Source: Gordionus sp. m RMFG-2023 | Taxonomy: Eukaryota; Nematomorpha; Gordioida; Chordodea; Parachordodidae | Direction: 5' to 3' | Assembly (NCBI RefSeq): GCF_954871325.1 | Contig: NC_088778.1 | Coordinates: forward strand, 32,996,730 to 33,060,729 | Length of the DNA: 64,000 bases | Part shown: one piece after another, positions 1 through 12,639 of the stretch | Position numbering within the stretch: the first letter of the stretch is position 1 | How the letters are laid out: each line of letters begins with the position of its first letter | Made by a program: the position numbers and the translations under genes | Notes under the pieces: generated by a model | What the model saw: the letters and a program-made list of their open reading frames with translations, nothing else | What the model was told of the DNA's origin: nothing | The model's database searches: none

Positions 1-368
1 GCTGTGGTACACACATAAGATACTTCAGAAAGCATTTCTATAATATCATCCATCATTTTATCATAACGCAAACCAATCTTTGCTATTAGTGTTTGGCGGC
101 ACATTACCTTTGCTGAAGGGGAAAACGTTTTTATCATTTTGACAAATCTAGGATTATCTACAGTTGATAAAGGAACTAGTGTCTCAATGACATAATCAAT
201 GATTGCATTATCTCCTTCAGTTTTTGTAGGTTCATATGTTTTTTGACTAAAATTTAATATTGATTGTTTTTTCTCAGAAGAGGAAGACTTTATATTTTGG
301 CTAATATCTTTTTTATTATAACTATTGATATGATTTTCAATTTTTGAATATTGATTATCATGTACTCT
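1..368 (-). CDS. hAT transposase (ZBED type), N-terminal half, cut by window edge
   Basis: A 121-codon open frame runs leftward from about 365 to the window edge. It has no ATG of its own; a TTTAG acceptor-like site ends at 369. After a low-complexity serine/lysine linker the protein reads TEGDNAIIDYVIETLVPLST, then VDNPRFVKMIKTFSPSAKV and a tail ending SEVSYVCTT. This is the region after the BED finger in hAT transposases and ZBED host proteins (pattern: LPLS-V-NP-F--L----P-Y, then the segment leading to the first catalytic Asp). The family role is cut-and-paste DNA transposition in the nucleus. The catalytic core and dimerisation domain would lie outside the window. It may be a live element, a relic or a domesticated ZBED gene. 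Confidence 0.7.
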
Positions 369-899
369 CTAAATATAAATTTATAAATTAAATTAAAATT
401 TATTTTATAAAAATCAACTTTATTTTTAACTGATTATCTAAAACATCAAATTATTAAGGTAGATTTTTTAAATAAGAAATTGACAAATATTTAATGAGCA
501 GTATAAATATCTTTTTAGGTACTTAATTTTTTTTTTATTATTTTGTTTTACTTATTTTATTAATATAAAATAAAAATAAATAATTATTTTCCAAGTTTAT
601 TGATCAAAATAAAATAAGAAAAAATCAAATTAAAATTAAATAAAATATAAATTTTACCATAATAAAATGTATATTTTTAATTTGGATGTTACAATTCAAT
701 TTAAAAAAATACTTTAAATTTAGAAAAAAAATGTATAAAAAGGAGGTTGAACAAGTAATGAGAAAATTAAAATAAATATAAAAATATAAAAAAGCATCAT
801 ATGTGACAACCCAAGCTCAACTAATGTAATGAATTGCCCAAAAATAATTAAAACCTTTTTAAAAAAAATTATTATAAAATAAAGAAATATTGATTTTAC
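369..899 (-). other. AT-rich intron-like spacer of the BED/hAT gene
   Basis: About 530 bases of AT-rich, stop-filled sequence lie between the BED exon donor (GTAAAATC) and the acceptor-like TTTAG before the second exon. I see no other feature in it; short open frames here look like chance. Confidence 0.4.
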
Positions 900-1083
900 C
901 AAGGTGTTTTTTTAAATTAAAGCTGCTGATTTTAGAGAAAGAAATCATTTTGTTGTTAATGCACAATAGGCATTTCGCCTTTAAGTTGACTTTATCATCT
1001 GTATCATCTATAAGCTTGAAATATTTTTTGTATGGTGGAAATGGAAATTCAGTTTCTTCTTCTATAATCTCTAATAAATCCAT
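900..1083 (-). CDS. BED zinc-finger exon, probable first exon of the hAT transposase
   Basis: An ATG at 1083 opens a 61-residue stretch with an acidic N-terminus (MDLLEIIEEETEF), then KKYFKLIDD, a CLLC pair (C38, C41) and SSFNLKKHL (H60). This is the BED finger layout: aromatic residues, CxxC, then SNLxxHLxxxH. The open frame continues into GGTAAAATC, a good splice donor, so the exon probably ends at 900. The finger's last His should come from the next exon, which begins around 368 with an Arg-Val-His codon run. Read with the obvious acceptor the two exons are out of phase; two more bases (one AG in the AGAG run) would give the usual HLERVH. So this copy is either mutated or uses another acceptor. 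Confidence 0.55.
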
Positions 1084-1576
1084 AATATCTAAAACTATTT
1101 TTTATTATATATCTATAAAATGAATATTAATATGACTTACAAGATTTTTCCAAAAATTTTCAATATAAAAAGGAAAAACTGATGTTTAATGTTTCAAATG
1201 ATTAGATGAAAAATCAATATAAAACTCGGCTCAACATTTAATAATGAATAAATTTAAATAAAATAAAATTTTATTTTCATTAAATTTTAATTAACAAATA
1301 TTATTAATATTTAAAAAATAAAATAATATAATTTATATATTAAATTTAAAGGAGCGGAGACTGTCTAAATCCATAATATCTAAAACTATTTTTTATTATA
1401 TATCTATAAAATGAATATTAATATGACTTACAAGATTTTTCAAAAAATTTTCAATATAAAAAGGAAAAACTGATGTTTAATGTTTCAAATGATTAGATGA
1501 AAAATCAATATAAAACTCGGCTCAACATTTAATAATGAATAAATTTAAATAAAATAAAATTTTATTTTCATTAAAT
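1075..1576. repeat. Direct duplication of about 211 bp just upstream of the hAT gene
   Basis: The stretch 1075-1285 recurs almost unchanged at 1366-1576 (period 291), separated by about 80 unrelated bases. It covers the start-codon neighbourhood and upstream region of the BED exon, so the element's leader or promoter area has been copied. Confidence 0.85.
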
Positions 1577-1899
1577 ATGAAAATGAGATTATATGTATTA
1601 TAAATATAATAGTAAATAATAATAATTTGATTAAATTTTGTGTCAGTTATAACTACAAAGCCATAACTATCTTAATCATTTTGACCTAATCGAGAGTTTT
1701 TCATTTCTTAATTCTAACATTTAATAGCCCTTTTTTCTTCATAAATTAAGACCTAACTTTTGAAGGACATATTATGATAATGGTTTTTTTAGGCTTATAG
1801 GCACTCAGTTTTTAGTTTAAATACCTTTTTAGTTTTTCACAATATAATTTGCTTTATAAAATATTGTCATTATGCTATTTCATCTAGGAAATAAAAACG

Positions 1900-3790
1900 G
1901 TAAAGTTTTTTTTAAAAAAATCACATTATCTATATAATTGTATATAGTAAAGAATAATAATTTGATTGCAATTTTAAAAACTAGCTTTTCAGTTATAACT
2001 GCAAAACTATAACTATCCAAATCATTTAAAACTAATCTAGAGTTTTTCAGTCCTTCAATTCTAGCATTTTTATACATTAAATTTTGTGTTCTTTTGTTGT
2101 TTCCTAAATATTTTTCTTATTTCAAAAGAAAAAACCGATAACAAAATTTAAAGCAATAATTTTTGATATCAATTTTATTTTTTTGTTTTAATCTTTAATA
2201 AAAAAAATAATATATTTTTCGCCCAAAAAATTGAAATATTTAAAGTTATAATAATTATATTAGTGTTTGTTAAACCTGCTCTATTTTAGCCTATTATATT
2301 TATTTTTAAACAAACTACTAACTCAATATCTCAGCCTGAAACAATATTGCTTAAGCATAGAGATTCCGCTAATAGGATGCCAAAACTTCTGTGCCATCTC
2401 TCAGCTAAGTCCTGAGGCCAGCACAGTATTTTTATAGATAAAATATTGAATTAGCCCGTTTTTAGGAATTCGGCTAAAATAGAATGGATTAACAAAACTA
2501 AATCATACGTTATCCACGTTGTAATGAAAATTGTTATTCTATTATTTATATATTAATAAAAAAATATTATTTTAAATTAAAACGAAAGGAAGTAAAATAA
2601 ACAGCTTTTTTTCTTCAACTACTTTTCACCATCCCATAACTGTGTTTGTTTATGTTCAAATTTAGTGACACGATTATTTCGCGAATGAGCGTAAGCCGGG
2701 GAAAATTTGGGAAAGGGGCAAGGTGGTTGCTAGCGATATTTCAAGTTCCCCATCTTTAAAATGAATTTTTAAAATAGAAAGAAAGGGTCGTCATGCCCCC
2801 CCCCCAAAACCCCCTTCAATAAAAATAAGGATTCTAATTTGTACGAGAATCATTTGTTTAATTTGTTCGTTTTTTTAGTGGATCTAAAAATGTCAATTAT
2901 TTTTAAAATATTAGCTTTTCTTCCAATGAGAAGGATTACACAAATTATATTATTTATATTTATTTTTTGTTTTTCAACTAAAAGTGACCACTAAAAATCC
3001 AGGTAAAAGATTACTATTTTTTATATTTTAAATATAAAATTTTTTGTTCTGGAATTTCTGTCTTATTTTAAAGCTCATCCTTCTCAGTGACATAATAATA
3101 TAATACTTAGCGATCTTTGAACACAAATCAGCTGATGATACGCCATTTTGGTTTCCTTTTTATCAATTTTTATTTTTCTAAATGGGCGTTTCACCCGGTT
3201 TTGCCCAGGTTGTTCTGACAAAAACTTTTATAACCTACAAAAATGAAATCATATAATTTAGAATATTAAAGATTTTAAAATACAATTTGAAGGATTTTAA
3301 TTTAGAATTTAATTGTTTCATATAGTTTGAATTGAAGGTTTAACCTACAAGTTTAGGTTTTGAGAGAATATCAAATATAAATGCAGTAGCTGAGGGGGGG
3401 GGGGTGGTAGAGAATGGAGGAGGGGGAGTGGGATAAAATATTATATTTTGGTGCAAAATTTACGAGCTTTTTATAATAACAATTTTCGCACTTAAGAATT
3501 ATCTTCCAACACCTAAGATTTCTGTTTAGAAATAAGATAGACAAGTTATAATAATAAATTTTCTTAACAATTAGGTTTAAATATTTTTAAATTTCGAAAA
3601 TAATTAAATTTAAAGAGATTAAATTACATATATATATAAAATTATGTTTGAGAATGAGGGCAAATAATCTAATGAAATTTTAAAAAAAAATTTCAAATCG
3701 CAAAATTTGAAAGCAGGAGAAAAATAAAATATTTTTATGTATACATGATATAAGAGATAATGGAAAATTCAACAGGTTTTTGGAAATGTC
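1900..3790. repeat. Left paralogous segment flanking the array (partner 12640-14290)
   Basis: Long stretches here recur in the same order and strand at 12640-14290: the CAGTTATAACTGCAAAAC motif, the AAAAACCGATAACAAAATTT motif, a foldback MITE, the GTGACACGATTATTTCGCG block, poly-C and poly-G tracts and the ATACGCCATTTTG block. The copies differ by many substitutions and small indels, so the duplication is old. No gene is visible; small open frames are not shared intact. Confidence 0.8.
2261..2500. mobile_element. Foldback MITE, TAGTGTTGTTAA family (copy 1)
   Basis: The ends form an imperfect inverted repeat of about 29 bp: TAGTGTTTGTTAAACCTG on the left, and TAGTTTTGTTAATCCATT when the right end is read from the other strand, both followed by CTATTTTAGCC. 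The interior shares TATTGCTTAAGCAT and ATATTGAATTAGCC with the other copies. There is no coding capacity, and I could not settle a target duplication. Confidence 0.65.
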
Positions 3791-3889
3791 TCAATTTTTA
3801 AAATTGTTTACAAACGGTAGAATTTTAATTTTTGAGAAAAATCTAATTTATAAGGAGATATATGAAATTTTGAACTAAATTTTTCTTTT

Positions 3890-5270
3890 CTCTCTTTAGC
3901 TTTCACCTTTTCTGGTGGTAAGCTCCTTCAACATTTCTCTCCACTTTATGTTATTCATACAATCTCTTTTATCTAATTTATACTACCTAATATTGGCTCT
4001 AACCTTGGCCCCATTGAAGTTTTGGCCTTCCTCTTTTACGTTTGCTCATCACCCAAACTGTCAACTTTATTTATTCAGTGTGCCCATACCACCTAAGTCT
4101 GTTTACCATTAACTTAGTTTTAATGGGCGCTATCTTTAAACTACTTAGTATTCTTGTCTGCACACTTTTCCCTTTCTTGTTACCCCAGCAATCATCCTCA
4201 TCATTCTCATCTCCATAGTTTGTAGACTTCTTACATATGATTCTTTGGTTGGCCATGTTTCCGAACTATATAGAATAGTTGGTTTTACTATGGAACTGTA
4301 AATTTTTCCCTTTAATTTGTGTGGGATTCTTTTGTCAAACAGCACTCCAGATAAAGATCTCCACTTTAGCCACCCTTGATTAATCTTACTCTTTATCTCT
4401 TTTTCTATTGTGCCGTTTGTTTGTATAGTTGAGCCCTAATATTTGCAGCTCCCAATTGTCGATATCTGCCATTCATTTATATCAATACTCTCTGATCTTC
4501 TCCTATCACCATATACTCCGTCTTTTCTCTATTTACTTTTAGTCCATGCTTTTCTAGGATATTTATCCAACTCACTAATCTTTTTTTCATTTAATCCTGG
4601 CAAGTTTCACAATATCATCTGCAAATATCATATTCCACGGGATTGTTTGAGGTATAGACTGTGCTAATACATCTATTACTGTAATGAAGAGAACTGGGCT
4701 AAGAGCCGACACTTGATGAACTCCTTCGCTATTGTGAAGCCTGCTGAAGTACCTGTTGTGCTACTGACCATTGTTGTATGGCCCGTATACATAGCCTGTA
4801 TTATTCTTATATATTTTTCGGGAACCTTTTTCTGGCGTAGCGCCCACCAGATAAGTTTTCTTGGGATTATATCGAAGGCCTTTTCTAGATCGAGAAAGAC
4901 CATGTGTAGCTTTTTGTTCTTTTACCTGTATTTTTCACTCATTTGCCTAATTGCGTGGATAGCATTGGTTGTTGATCTTCTAGGCATAAAGCCAAACTGA
5001 GTCAAAGTTGAGAAGCTCCTGAAAATATTCTTTCCATCTATTCATTATTTCTTTTTCCTTTATTATCAATTTCCCATCTTTATTCTTGATTACTTTCGGA
5101 GCCACGTTTGTATCTATAGAGTTCCTTTCTCGCTGTTTAGCTAATCTGTATATTTTATTTTATAGATTTGGCCCTAGCCACCGCCTTTGTAGCTATTCTC
5201 TTGGATTTTTTGTATCTTGTCTTGTCATCTGGGTTTTTGGATTTGTACCATATTTTATAAACACAAATTT
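3890..5270 (-). mobile_element. 5'-truncated, degenerate RTE-class LINE
   Basis: Minus-strand fragments in order match RTE/BovB-type reverse transcriptase: a linker (KKSKRIATKAVARAKS, about 5215-5180), GFMPRRSTTNAIHAIRQMSEK (about 4990-4930), VFLDLEKAFDIIPRKLIWWA (RT block A), VPEKYIRIIQAMY, HQVSALSPVLF, WNMIFADDIV (the catalytic FADD, about 4640-4610), IPHKLKGKIYSSIVKPTILY, then LMVNRLRWYGH and KRKRGRPKLQW near the 3' end. Pieces lie in different frames with internal stops, so the copy is dead. The endonuclease domain is missing, as expected for 5' truncation. It sits inside one of the paralogous segments; the partner at 12.64-14.75 kb lacks it. Confidence 0.9.
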
Positions 5271-5299
5271 ATAAATCATCCATTTACAAATTTGTAGAA

Positions 5300-5760
5300 T
5301 TTAATTAGAATTAAATTGTTGGTTGAATATGTTCTCTTTTTCTTCAAAATAAATTAAACCTAACTTTTGAAGAGACCTATTATGCCTATGGTTTTTTAGG
5401 TTCTTAGTTTTTAGTTTAAATATTTCCTTATTATACACATTATTTTACTTTAAAAAAATATTTGAAGTTATAAAATTTATATAGGAAATAACGTAAAAAA
5501 TATTTTTAAAAAAAAAACAGAATATATAATTATAATTATATATAGTAAAGAATAATAATTTGATTCAATTTTAAACAAAATCCCTTTATATTAATTTCAA
5601 TTACAAAAAATACAAAAAATAATTAAAATGTATAATAACTAGTTTCAGTTTAGTTGATGTAGTTTGAATCAAAAGGTCTACATATATGTTCAGTTTATGA
5701 GAATATCAAACATAGGGATAATAGTCGGGAGGGTTGGCCAGGTCATACCTTTTATTTTTA
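5300..5760. repeat. Second part of the left paralogous segment (partner 14280-14745)
   Basis: The run TTCTTCAAAATAAATTAAAC, then a TTTAGGCTTTTAGTT-like motif, CAATTTTAAACAAAATCCC and CAGTTTGAATCAAAAGGT recurs collinearly at 14280-14745. Together with 1900-3790 this forms a unit lying on both sides of the array. Confidence 0.8.
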
Positions 5761-8700
5761 CACAAACAAGATAACAAATTAAGACATAATTTTGATATAA
5801 TTTTTATTTTTTTTTAAAATATATAAATTTTGTTTTCTTAAATAAAAAAAAAGAAGATATATTTTCGTAAAAATTGCAAAATTTCCTTGAAACAAAAAAA
5901 ATCTATTTTATCCAAAATGAATCTTAAATTAGTATTCCTAATTCTGATGTGCCTGTTTGTGGTTGAAATTTATATTAATTAATTATTGTTCTTTATATCT
6001 TTTTCTAATTATATATATATTATTTCCCCCGTTTATCGTGAAAATTGTTTTTTCTCTTTTCTTTTCTTTTCTTTTCTTTTCTTTAATTTATATTTTAATA
6101 ATTTGACTGATAAGTAATTTTAAAAAATCACATTATCTATATAATTGTAAATAATAAAGAATAAAAAGTTGGTTGCAATTTTAAAACTAGCTAGGGTTTT
6201 CAGTTATAACTATAAATCATTTAGTCATCTATTGGGTGATATCATGTATTAAAAAACCAGGGCAGATTATTTTGTTATAATGATTTAATAATGACTTCAT
6301 GTAGTAATTTTAAAGTAGTTTTTAAACCTTTTTTTCTTTAAAATAAAAAAACTTTCAAGGGTTTCTTAGGTTTTTAGTTTTTAATTTTAAATATCTTTTT
6401 TTTTATACATATATTAGTTGATTTATAAAATATTGCCATTATGCTATTTCATCTAGAAAAAAAATGCGGTAAGCATATTTTATAAAAAAAATCAGATTAT
6501 ATATATATAATTGTAATAGTAAAGAATAAAAAGTTGGTTGCAATTTTAAAACTAGCTAGGGTTATCAGTTATAACTATAAATCATTTAGTCATCTATTGG
6601 GTGATATCATGTATTAAAAAACCAGGGCAGATTATTTTGTTATAATGATTTAATAATGACTTCATGTAGTAATTTTAAAGTAGTTTTTAAACCTTTTTTT
6701 CTTTAAAATAAAAAAACTTTCAAGGGTTTCTTAGGTTTTTAATTTTTAATTTTAAATAACTTTTTTTTATACATATATTAGTTGATTTATAAAATATTGC
6801 CATTATGCTATTTCATCTAGAAAAAAAATGCGGTAAGCATATTTTATAAAAAAAATCAGATTATATATATATAATTGTAATAGTAAAGAATAAAAAGTTG
6901 GTTGCAATTTTAAAACTAGCTAGGGTTTTCAGTTATAACTATAAATCATTAAGTCATCTATTGGGTGATATCATGTATTAAAAAACCAGGGCAGATTATT
7001 TTGTTATAATGATTTAATAATGACTCCATGTAGTAATTTTAAAGTAGTTTTTAAACCTAAAAAACTTTCAAGGGTTTCTTAGGTTTTTAGTTTTTAATTT
7101 TAAATATCTTTTTTTTTATACATATATTAGTTGATTTATAAAATATTGCCATTATGCTATTTCATCTAGAAAAAAAATGCGGTAAGCATATTTTATAAAA
7201 AAAATCAGATTATATATATAATTGTAATACTAAAGAATAAAAATTTGATTGCAATTTTAAAACTAGCTTGGGTTTTCAGTTATAACTATAAATCATTTAG
7301 TAAGGTTTTGGGTGATATCATGTATTAAAAAACCAGGGCAGATTATTTTGTTATAATGATTTAATAATGACTCCATGTAGTAATTTTAAAGTAGTTTTTA
7401 AACCTTTTTTTCTTAAAAAAACTTTTAAGGGTTCTTATTTAAAACTAGCTCGGGTTTTAAGTTATAACTATAAATCATTTAGTCATCTTTTGGGTGATAT
7501 CATGTATTAAAAAACCAGAGCAGATTATTTTGTTATAATGATTTAATAATGACTCCATGTAGTAGATTTAAAGTAGTTTTAAAACCTTTTTTAACTTACA
7601 AGGGTTTCTTAAGTTTTTAGTTTTTAATTTTAAATATCTTTTATTTAATACATATATTACTTGATTTATAAAATATTGTCATTATGATATTTCATCTAGA
7701 AGAAAAATGCGGTAAGCATATTTTATAAAAAAATCAGATTATTATATAATTGTAATAGTAAAGAATAAAAATTTAATTGCAATTTTAAAACTAGCTTGGG
7801 TTTTCAGTTATAACTATAAATCATTTAGTCATCTTTTGGATGATATCATGTATTAAAAAACCAGAGCAGATTATTTTGTTATAATGATTTAATAATGACT
7901 CCATGTAGTAGATTTAAAGTAGTTTTAAAACCTTTTTTTTTTCTTTAAAATAAAAAAACTTACAAGGGTTTCTTAAGTTTTTAGTTTTTAATTTTAAATA
8001 TCTTTTATTTAATACATATATTACTTGATTTATAAAATATTGTCATTATGATATTTCATCTAGGAGAAAAATGCGGTAAGCATATTTTATAAAAAAATCA
8101 GATTATATTGTAATATTAAAGAATAATAATTTGATTGCAATTTTAAAACTAGCTAGGGTTTTCAGTTATAACTATAAATCATTTAGTCATCTTTTAGGTG
8201 ATATCATGTATTAAAAAACTAGGGCAGATTATTTTGTTATAATGATTTAATAATGACTCCATGTACTAATTTTAAAGTAGTTTTTAAACCTTTTTTTCTT
8301 TAAAATAAAAAAACTTTCAAGGGTTTCTTAGGTTTTTAGTTTTTAATTTTAAATATCTTTTTTTTATACATATATTAGTTGATTTATAAAATATTGCCAT
8401 TATGCTATTTCATCTAGAAAAAAAATGCGGTAAGCATATTTTATAAAAAAATCAGATTATATTGTAATATTAAAGAATAATAATTTGATTGCAATTTTAA
8501 AACTAGCTAGGGTTTTCAGTTATAACTATAAATCATTTAGTCATCTTTTGGGTGATATCATGTATTAAAAAACCAGGGCAGATTATTTTGTTATAATGAT
8601 TTAATAATGACTCCATTTAGCAATTTTAAAGTAATTTTAAAACTTTTTTTTTCTTTAAAATAAATAAACTTCCATTTCTTAGGTTATTAGTTTTTAATTT

Positions 8701-9977
8701 TAAATATCTTTTTTTTATACATATATTACATAAAATATTGTCATTACGCTATTTCATCTAGAAAATAAAAGCGGTAAGCATATTTTATAAAAAAAATCAG
8801 ATTATATATATAATTGTAATACTAAAGAATAAAAATTTGATTGCAATTTTAAAACTAGCTTGGGTTTTCAGTTATAACTATAAATCATTTAGTAAGCTTT
8901 TGGGTGATATCATGTATTAAAAAACCAGGGCAGATTATTTTGTTATAATGATTTAATAATGACTCCATGTAGTAATTTTAAAGTAGTTTTTAAACCTTTT
9001 TTTCTTAAAAAAACTTTCAAGGGTTCTTAGGTTTTTAGTTTTTAATTTTAAATATCTTTTTTTTTTATACATATATTACTTGATTTATAAAATATTGTCA
9101 TTATGATATTTCATCTAGGAGAAAAATGCGGTAATCATATTTTATAAAAAAAATCAGATTATATATATAATTGTAATACTAAACAATAAAAATTTGATTG
9201 CAATTTTAAAACTAGCTCGGGTTTTAAGTTATAACTATAAATCATTTAGTCATCTTTTGGGTGATATCATTATTAAAAAACCAGGGCAGATTATTTTGTT
9301 ATAATGATTTAATAATGACTCCATGTAGCAATTTTAAAGTAATTTTAAAACTTTTTTTTTCTTTAAAATAAATAAACTTCCATTTCTTAGGTTATTAGTT
9401 TTTAATTTTAAATATCTTTTTTTTATACATATATTTCATAAAATATTGACATTATGCTATTTCATCTAGAAAAAAAATGCGGTAAGCATATTTTATAAAA
9501 AAAATCAGATTATATATATAATTGTAATAGTAAAGAATAATTTGATTGCAATTTTAAAACTAGCTCGGGTTTTCAGTTATAACTATAAATCTATAATCAT
9601 CTTTTGAGTGATATCATGTATTAAAAAACCAGGGCAGATTATTTTCTTATAATGATTTAATAAGGACTCCATGTAGTAATTTTAATGTAGTTTTTAATCC
9701 TTTTTTTCTTTAAAATAAAAAAACTTTCAAGGGTTTCTAAGGTTTTTAGTTTTTAATTTTAAATATCTTTTTTTTTAAACATATATTACTTGATTTATAA
9801 AATTTTGTCATTATGATATTTCATCTAGGAGAAAAATGCGGTAAGCATATTTTATAAAAAAATCAGATTATATTGTAATATTAAAGAATAATAATTTGAT
9901 TGCAATTTTAAAACTAGCTCGGGTTTTCAGTTATAGCTATAAATCATTTAGTCATCTTTTGGGTGATATCATGTATT

Positions 9978-11722
9978 CAGTGGCGTAGCCAGGATTTTAT
10001 CATGGGGGGGGTTTAAAAAAAATTTTTTGGGGGGGGCGAAGCCTCCCAAACCTCCCATTTATTTTGAACACTTAATTGCTTATATTTTTGGATTTATTAA
10101 AAAAAATTTATATTTTTTTATAACAAAATTTTAATGTATTTTATTATATATTTTACATTCCTTTATTTAATCATGTATATATTTTTATTAATTAAAATAT
10201 TTTCAAAATGTTGATATTTTATATAATACAGATTTTAATATTAAAAATTATAATGTATTTGCAAATAATGGTATTTAAAAAAATATGATGATATTATCTT
10301 ATAAATAATACTTTTTTTTACAAAATTTATGATATATTAAACTAATAAAATTTTATTGCTATTTTTTGATTTGAATTTAAAAAGAGAGGTCTACTTTTCT
10401 CTGAGATTTTGCTAATTCATCTAGAATCAAATTTTTATCTAAAATAATCTCTTTATAAATATTCAATAGGGCTAATCCATTTAAACGTTTTTCACCGGTT
10501 GTGTTTCTTAAATAGGTTTTTAACCTTTTTTAAGTTAAAAAAGACCTTTCATTAGTGCAATTGGCAAGGTAGCTAAAATAATTAATAATCTTTTGATATT
10601 AGGCTGGGAATCTAAAATGTAATTACACATGGGAAGGGCCTGCAGAACATTTTTTGGTCTCAAAGAATACCCTATTCTGTCAAGATTTTTATACCAAAAT
10701 TCGACATCACAAAGTAACTTATCATATGAACTTACTAAATCATCAGCATAAAACTCTGAGATTTTTTTAATATCCTATCGTGTTTCAAGTGTAATCAACA
10801 GTTTAGACTCAACCGGCAAAATAAAATAAAACTTTTTAAAATATAATTATGACTAATCAATCTTTCTTTTAATTGAAATAAAAATGTATCAATAAATAAA
10901 AATGTTTATTTTATAAAAATCCTCAATCGTAGATACATCAATATTTGATCGATTGGATTGTCTAGAGACTACTCTAGGTTTAAAAATTTCATATCCAAGC
11001 ATATTAGCAATCTCCTTTACTTTTTCATATATTTCATTAATTTTTTATCCACATTCTCTCTGATATTTGTTAATATTTCAACAATATCCTTTGTTCTATT
11101 AATAATCTCCCTTAAATTCAAATCAATTTTTGTAGCATTTTGCTAAAATCATATGTATAATTAAATAAAAAATAAACACATTCAATTGAAATTAAAAACT
11201 GTGGCTTAATAATAGCCTGTAAAAGATTTTCAAAATCTGCTGAATCTTTTTCCTTGCTTGATATATAAAATTCTAGTGCTGCAAAGACAACATCATATAG
11301 TTCAATAAAGAATTTCACCGACTCTTGTCTTTTGATAAATCTGATCGGACAAAATCTTTTTAGTTTTTTTTTTGATTTTTTGAGTCAATATCATGATACG
11401 TTTGAATAAATAACTCCCTTTTTTTGGGTGGTGTGAAATTCATATTGAAAATGAGAAATATATATTTTTATAAAATGGAATATGACAAACTAGAACTTTT
11501 ATGAAATGCAAAATAATATAAAATTTATTTAATAAATATAAAAATAATCAAATGTGTATATCTATTATTATTTATAATAAATTTAAAACATAAAAATCAA
11601 GCGTTTATTAAGAATTTATTAAATTAAAATATTTTTTAAAAAAAATTTAAAAAAAAATTAAATTAAATAAAAAAAATTTTTTAATTTTTCATGGGGAGGG
11701 GGGGGGCATGCCTACGCCACTG
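9978..11722 (-). mobile_element. hAT transposon, internally deleted, with perfect 8-bp target duplication
   Basis: The element starts CAGTGGCGTAGCCAGGA and ends with CCTACGCCACTG, terminal inverted repeats typical of hAT elements. Both ends are flanked by CATGTATT (9970-9977 and 11723-11730), an exact 8-bp duplication as hAT transposases make. Array monomers nearby carry the unoccupied target ATCATGTATTAAAAAACC. G-runs lie just inside both ends. At 1745 bp it is shorter than a full hAT element and retains only the C-terminal part of a transposase gene on the minus strand. Confidence 0.95.
10377..11440 (-). pseudogene. hAT transposase relic, C-terminal half with dimerisation domain (ZMYM1-like)
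   Basis: Reading leftward, the fragments are ALEFYISSKEKDSADFENLL, LLQAIIKPQFLISIECVYFL, then a helical stretch ending NMLGYEIFKPRVVSRQSNRS, then LLCDVEFWYKNLDRIGYSLR and PNIKRLLIILATLPIA. The C-terminus is TNERSFLT-stop-KRLKTYLRNTTGEKRLNGLA and LLNIYKEI, ending at a TAA at 10377-10379. The ERSF...LKRLKTYLRNTTGEKRLNGLALLNI block is the hallmark hAT dimerisation motif of transposases annotated as zinc finger MYM-type 1-like. At least one stop and a frame change break it, and the N-terminal half is gone. The role is DNA transposition; this copy cannot make enzyme. Confidence 0.9.
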
Positions 11723-12639
11723 CATGTATTAAAAAACCAGGGCAGATTATTTTGATATAATGATTTAATAATGACTCCATGTAGTAATTTTAAAGTAGTT
11801 TTTAAACCTTTTTTTCTTTAAAATAAAAAAACTTTCAAGGGTTTCTTAGGTTTTTAGTTTTTAATTTTAAATATCTTTTTTTTATACATATATTACTTGA
11901 TTTATAAAATATTGTCATTATGCTATTTCATCTAGAAAAAAAATGCGGTAAGCATATTTTATAAAAAAAATCAGATTATATATATAATTGTAATAGGAAA
12001 GAATAAAAATTTGATTGCAATTTTAAAACTAGCTCGGGTTTTCAGTTATAACTACAGATCATTTAGTCATCTTTTGGGTGGTATCATGTATTAAAAAACC
12101 AGGGCAGATTATTTTGTTATTTTAATAATGACTCCATGTAGCAATTTTAAAGTAATTTTAAAACGGGTTTCTTAGGTTTTTAGTTTTTAATTTTAAATAT
12201 CTTTTATTTAATATATATATTACTTGATTTATAAAATATTGTCATTATAATATTTCATCTAGGAGAAAAATGCGGTAAGCATATTTTATAAAAAAATCAG
12301 ATTATATTGTAATATTAAAGAATAATAATTTGATTGCAATTTTAAAACTAGCTAGGGTTTTCAGTTATAACTATAAATCATTTAGTCATCTTTTGGGTGA
12401 TATCATGTATTAAAAAACCAGGGCAGATTATTTTGTTATAATGATTTAATAATGACTCCATGTAGTAATTTTAAAGTAGTTTTTAAACCTTTTTTTAAAA
12501 ATAAAAAAACTTTCAAGGGTTTCTTAGGTTTTTAATTTTATATATCTTTTTTTTATACATATATTACTTGATTTATAAAATATTGTCATTATGCTATTTC
12601 ATCTAGAAAAAAAATGCGGTAAGCATATATAAAAAAAAT

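Noticed and set aside
4713-5000. Plus-strand 95-codon hydrophobic frame
   Set aside because: It is antisense to the LINE reverse-transcriptase blocks (GFMPRRSTT and VFLDLEKAFD).
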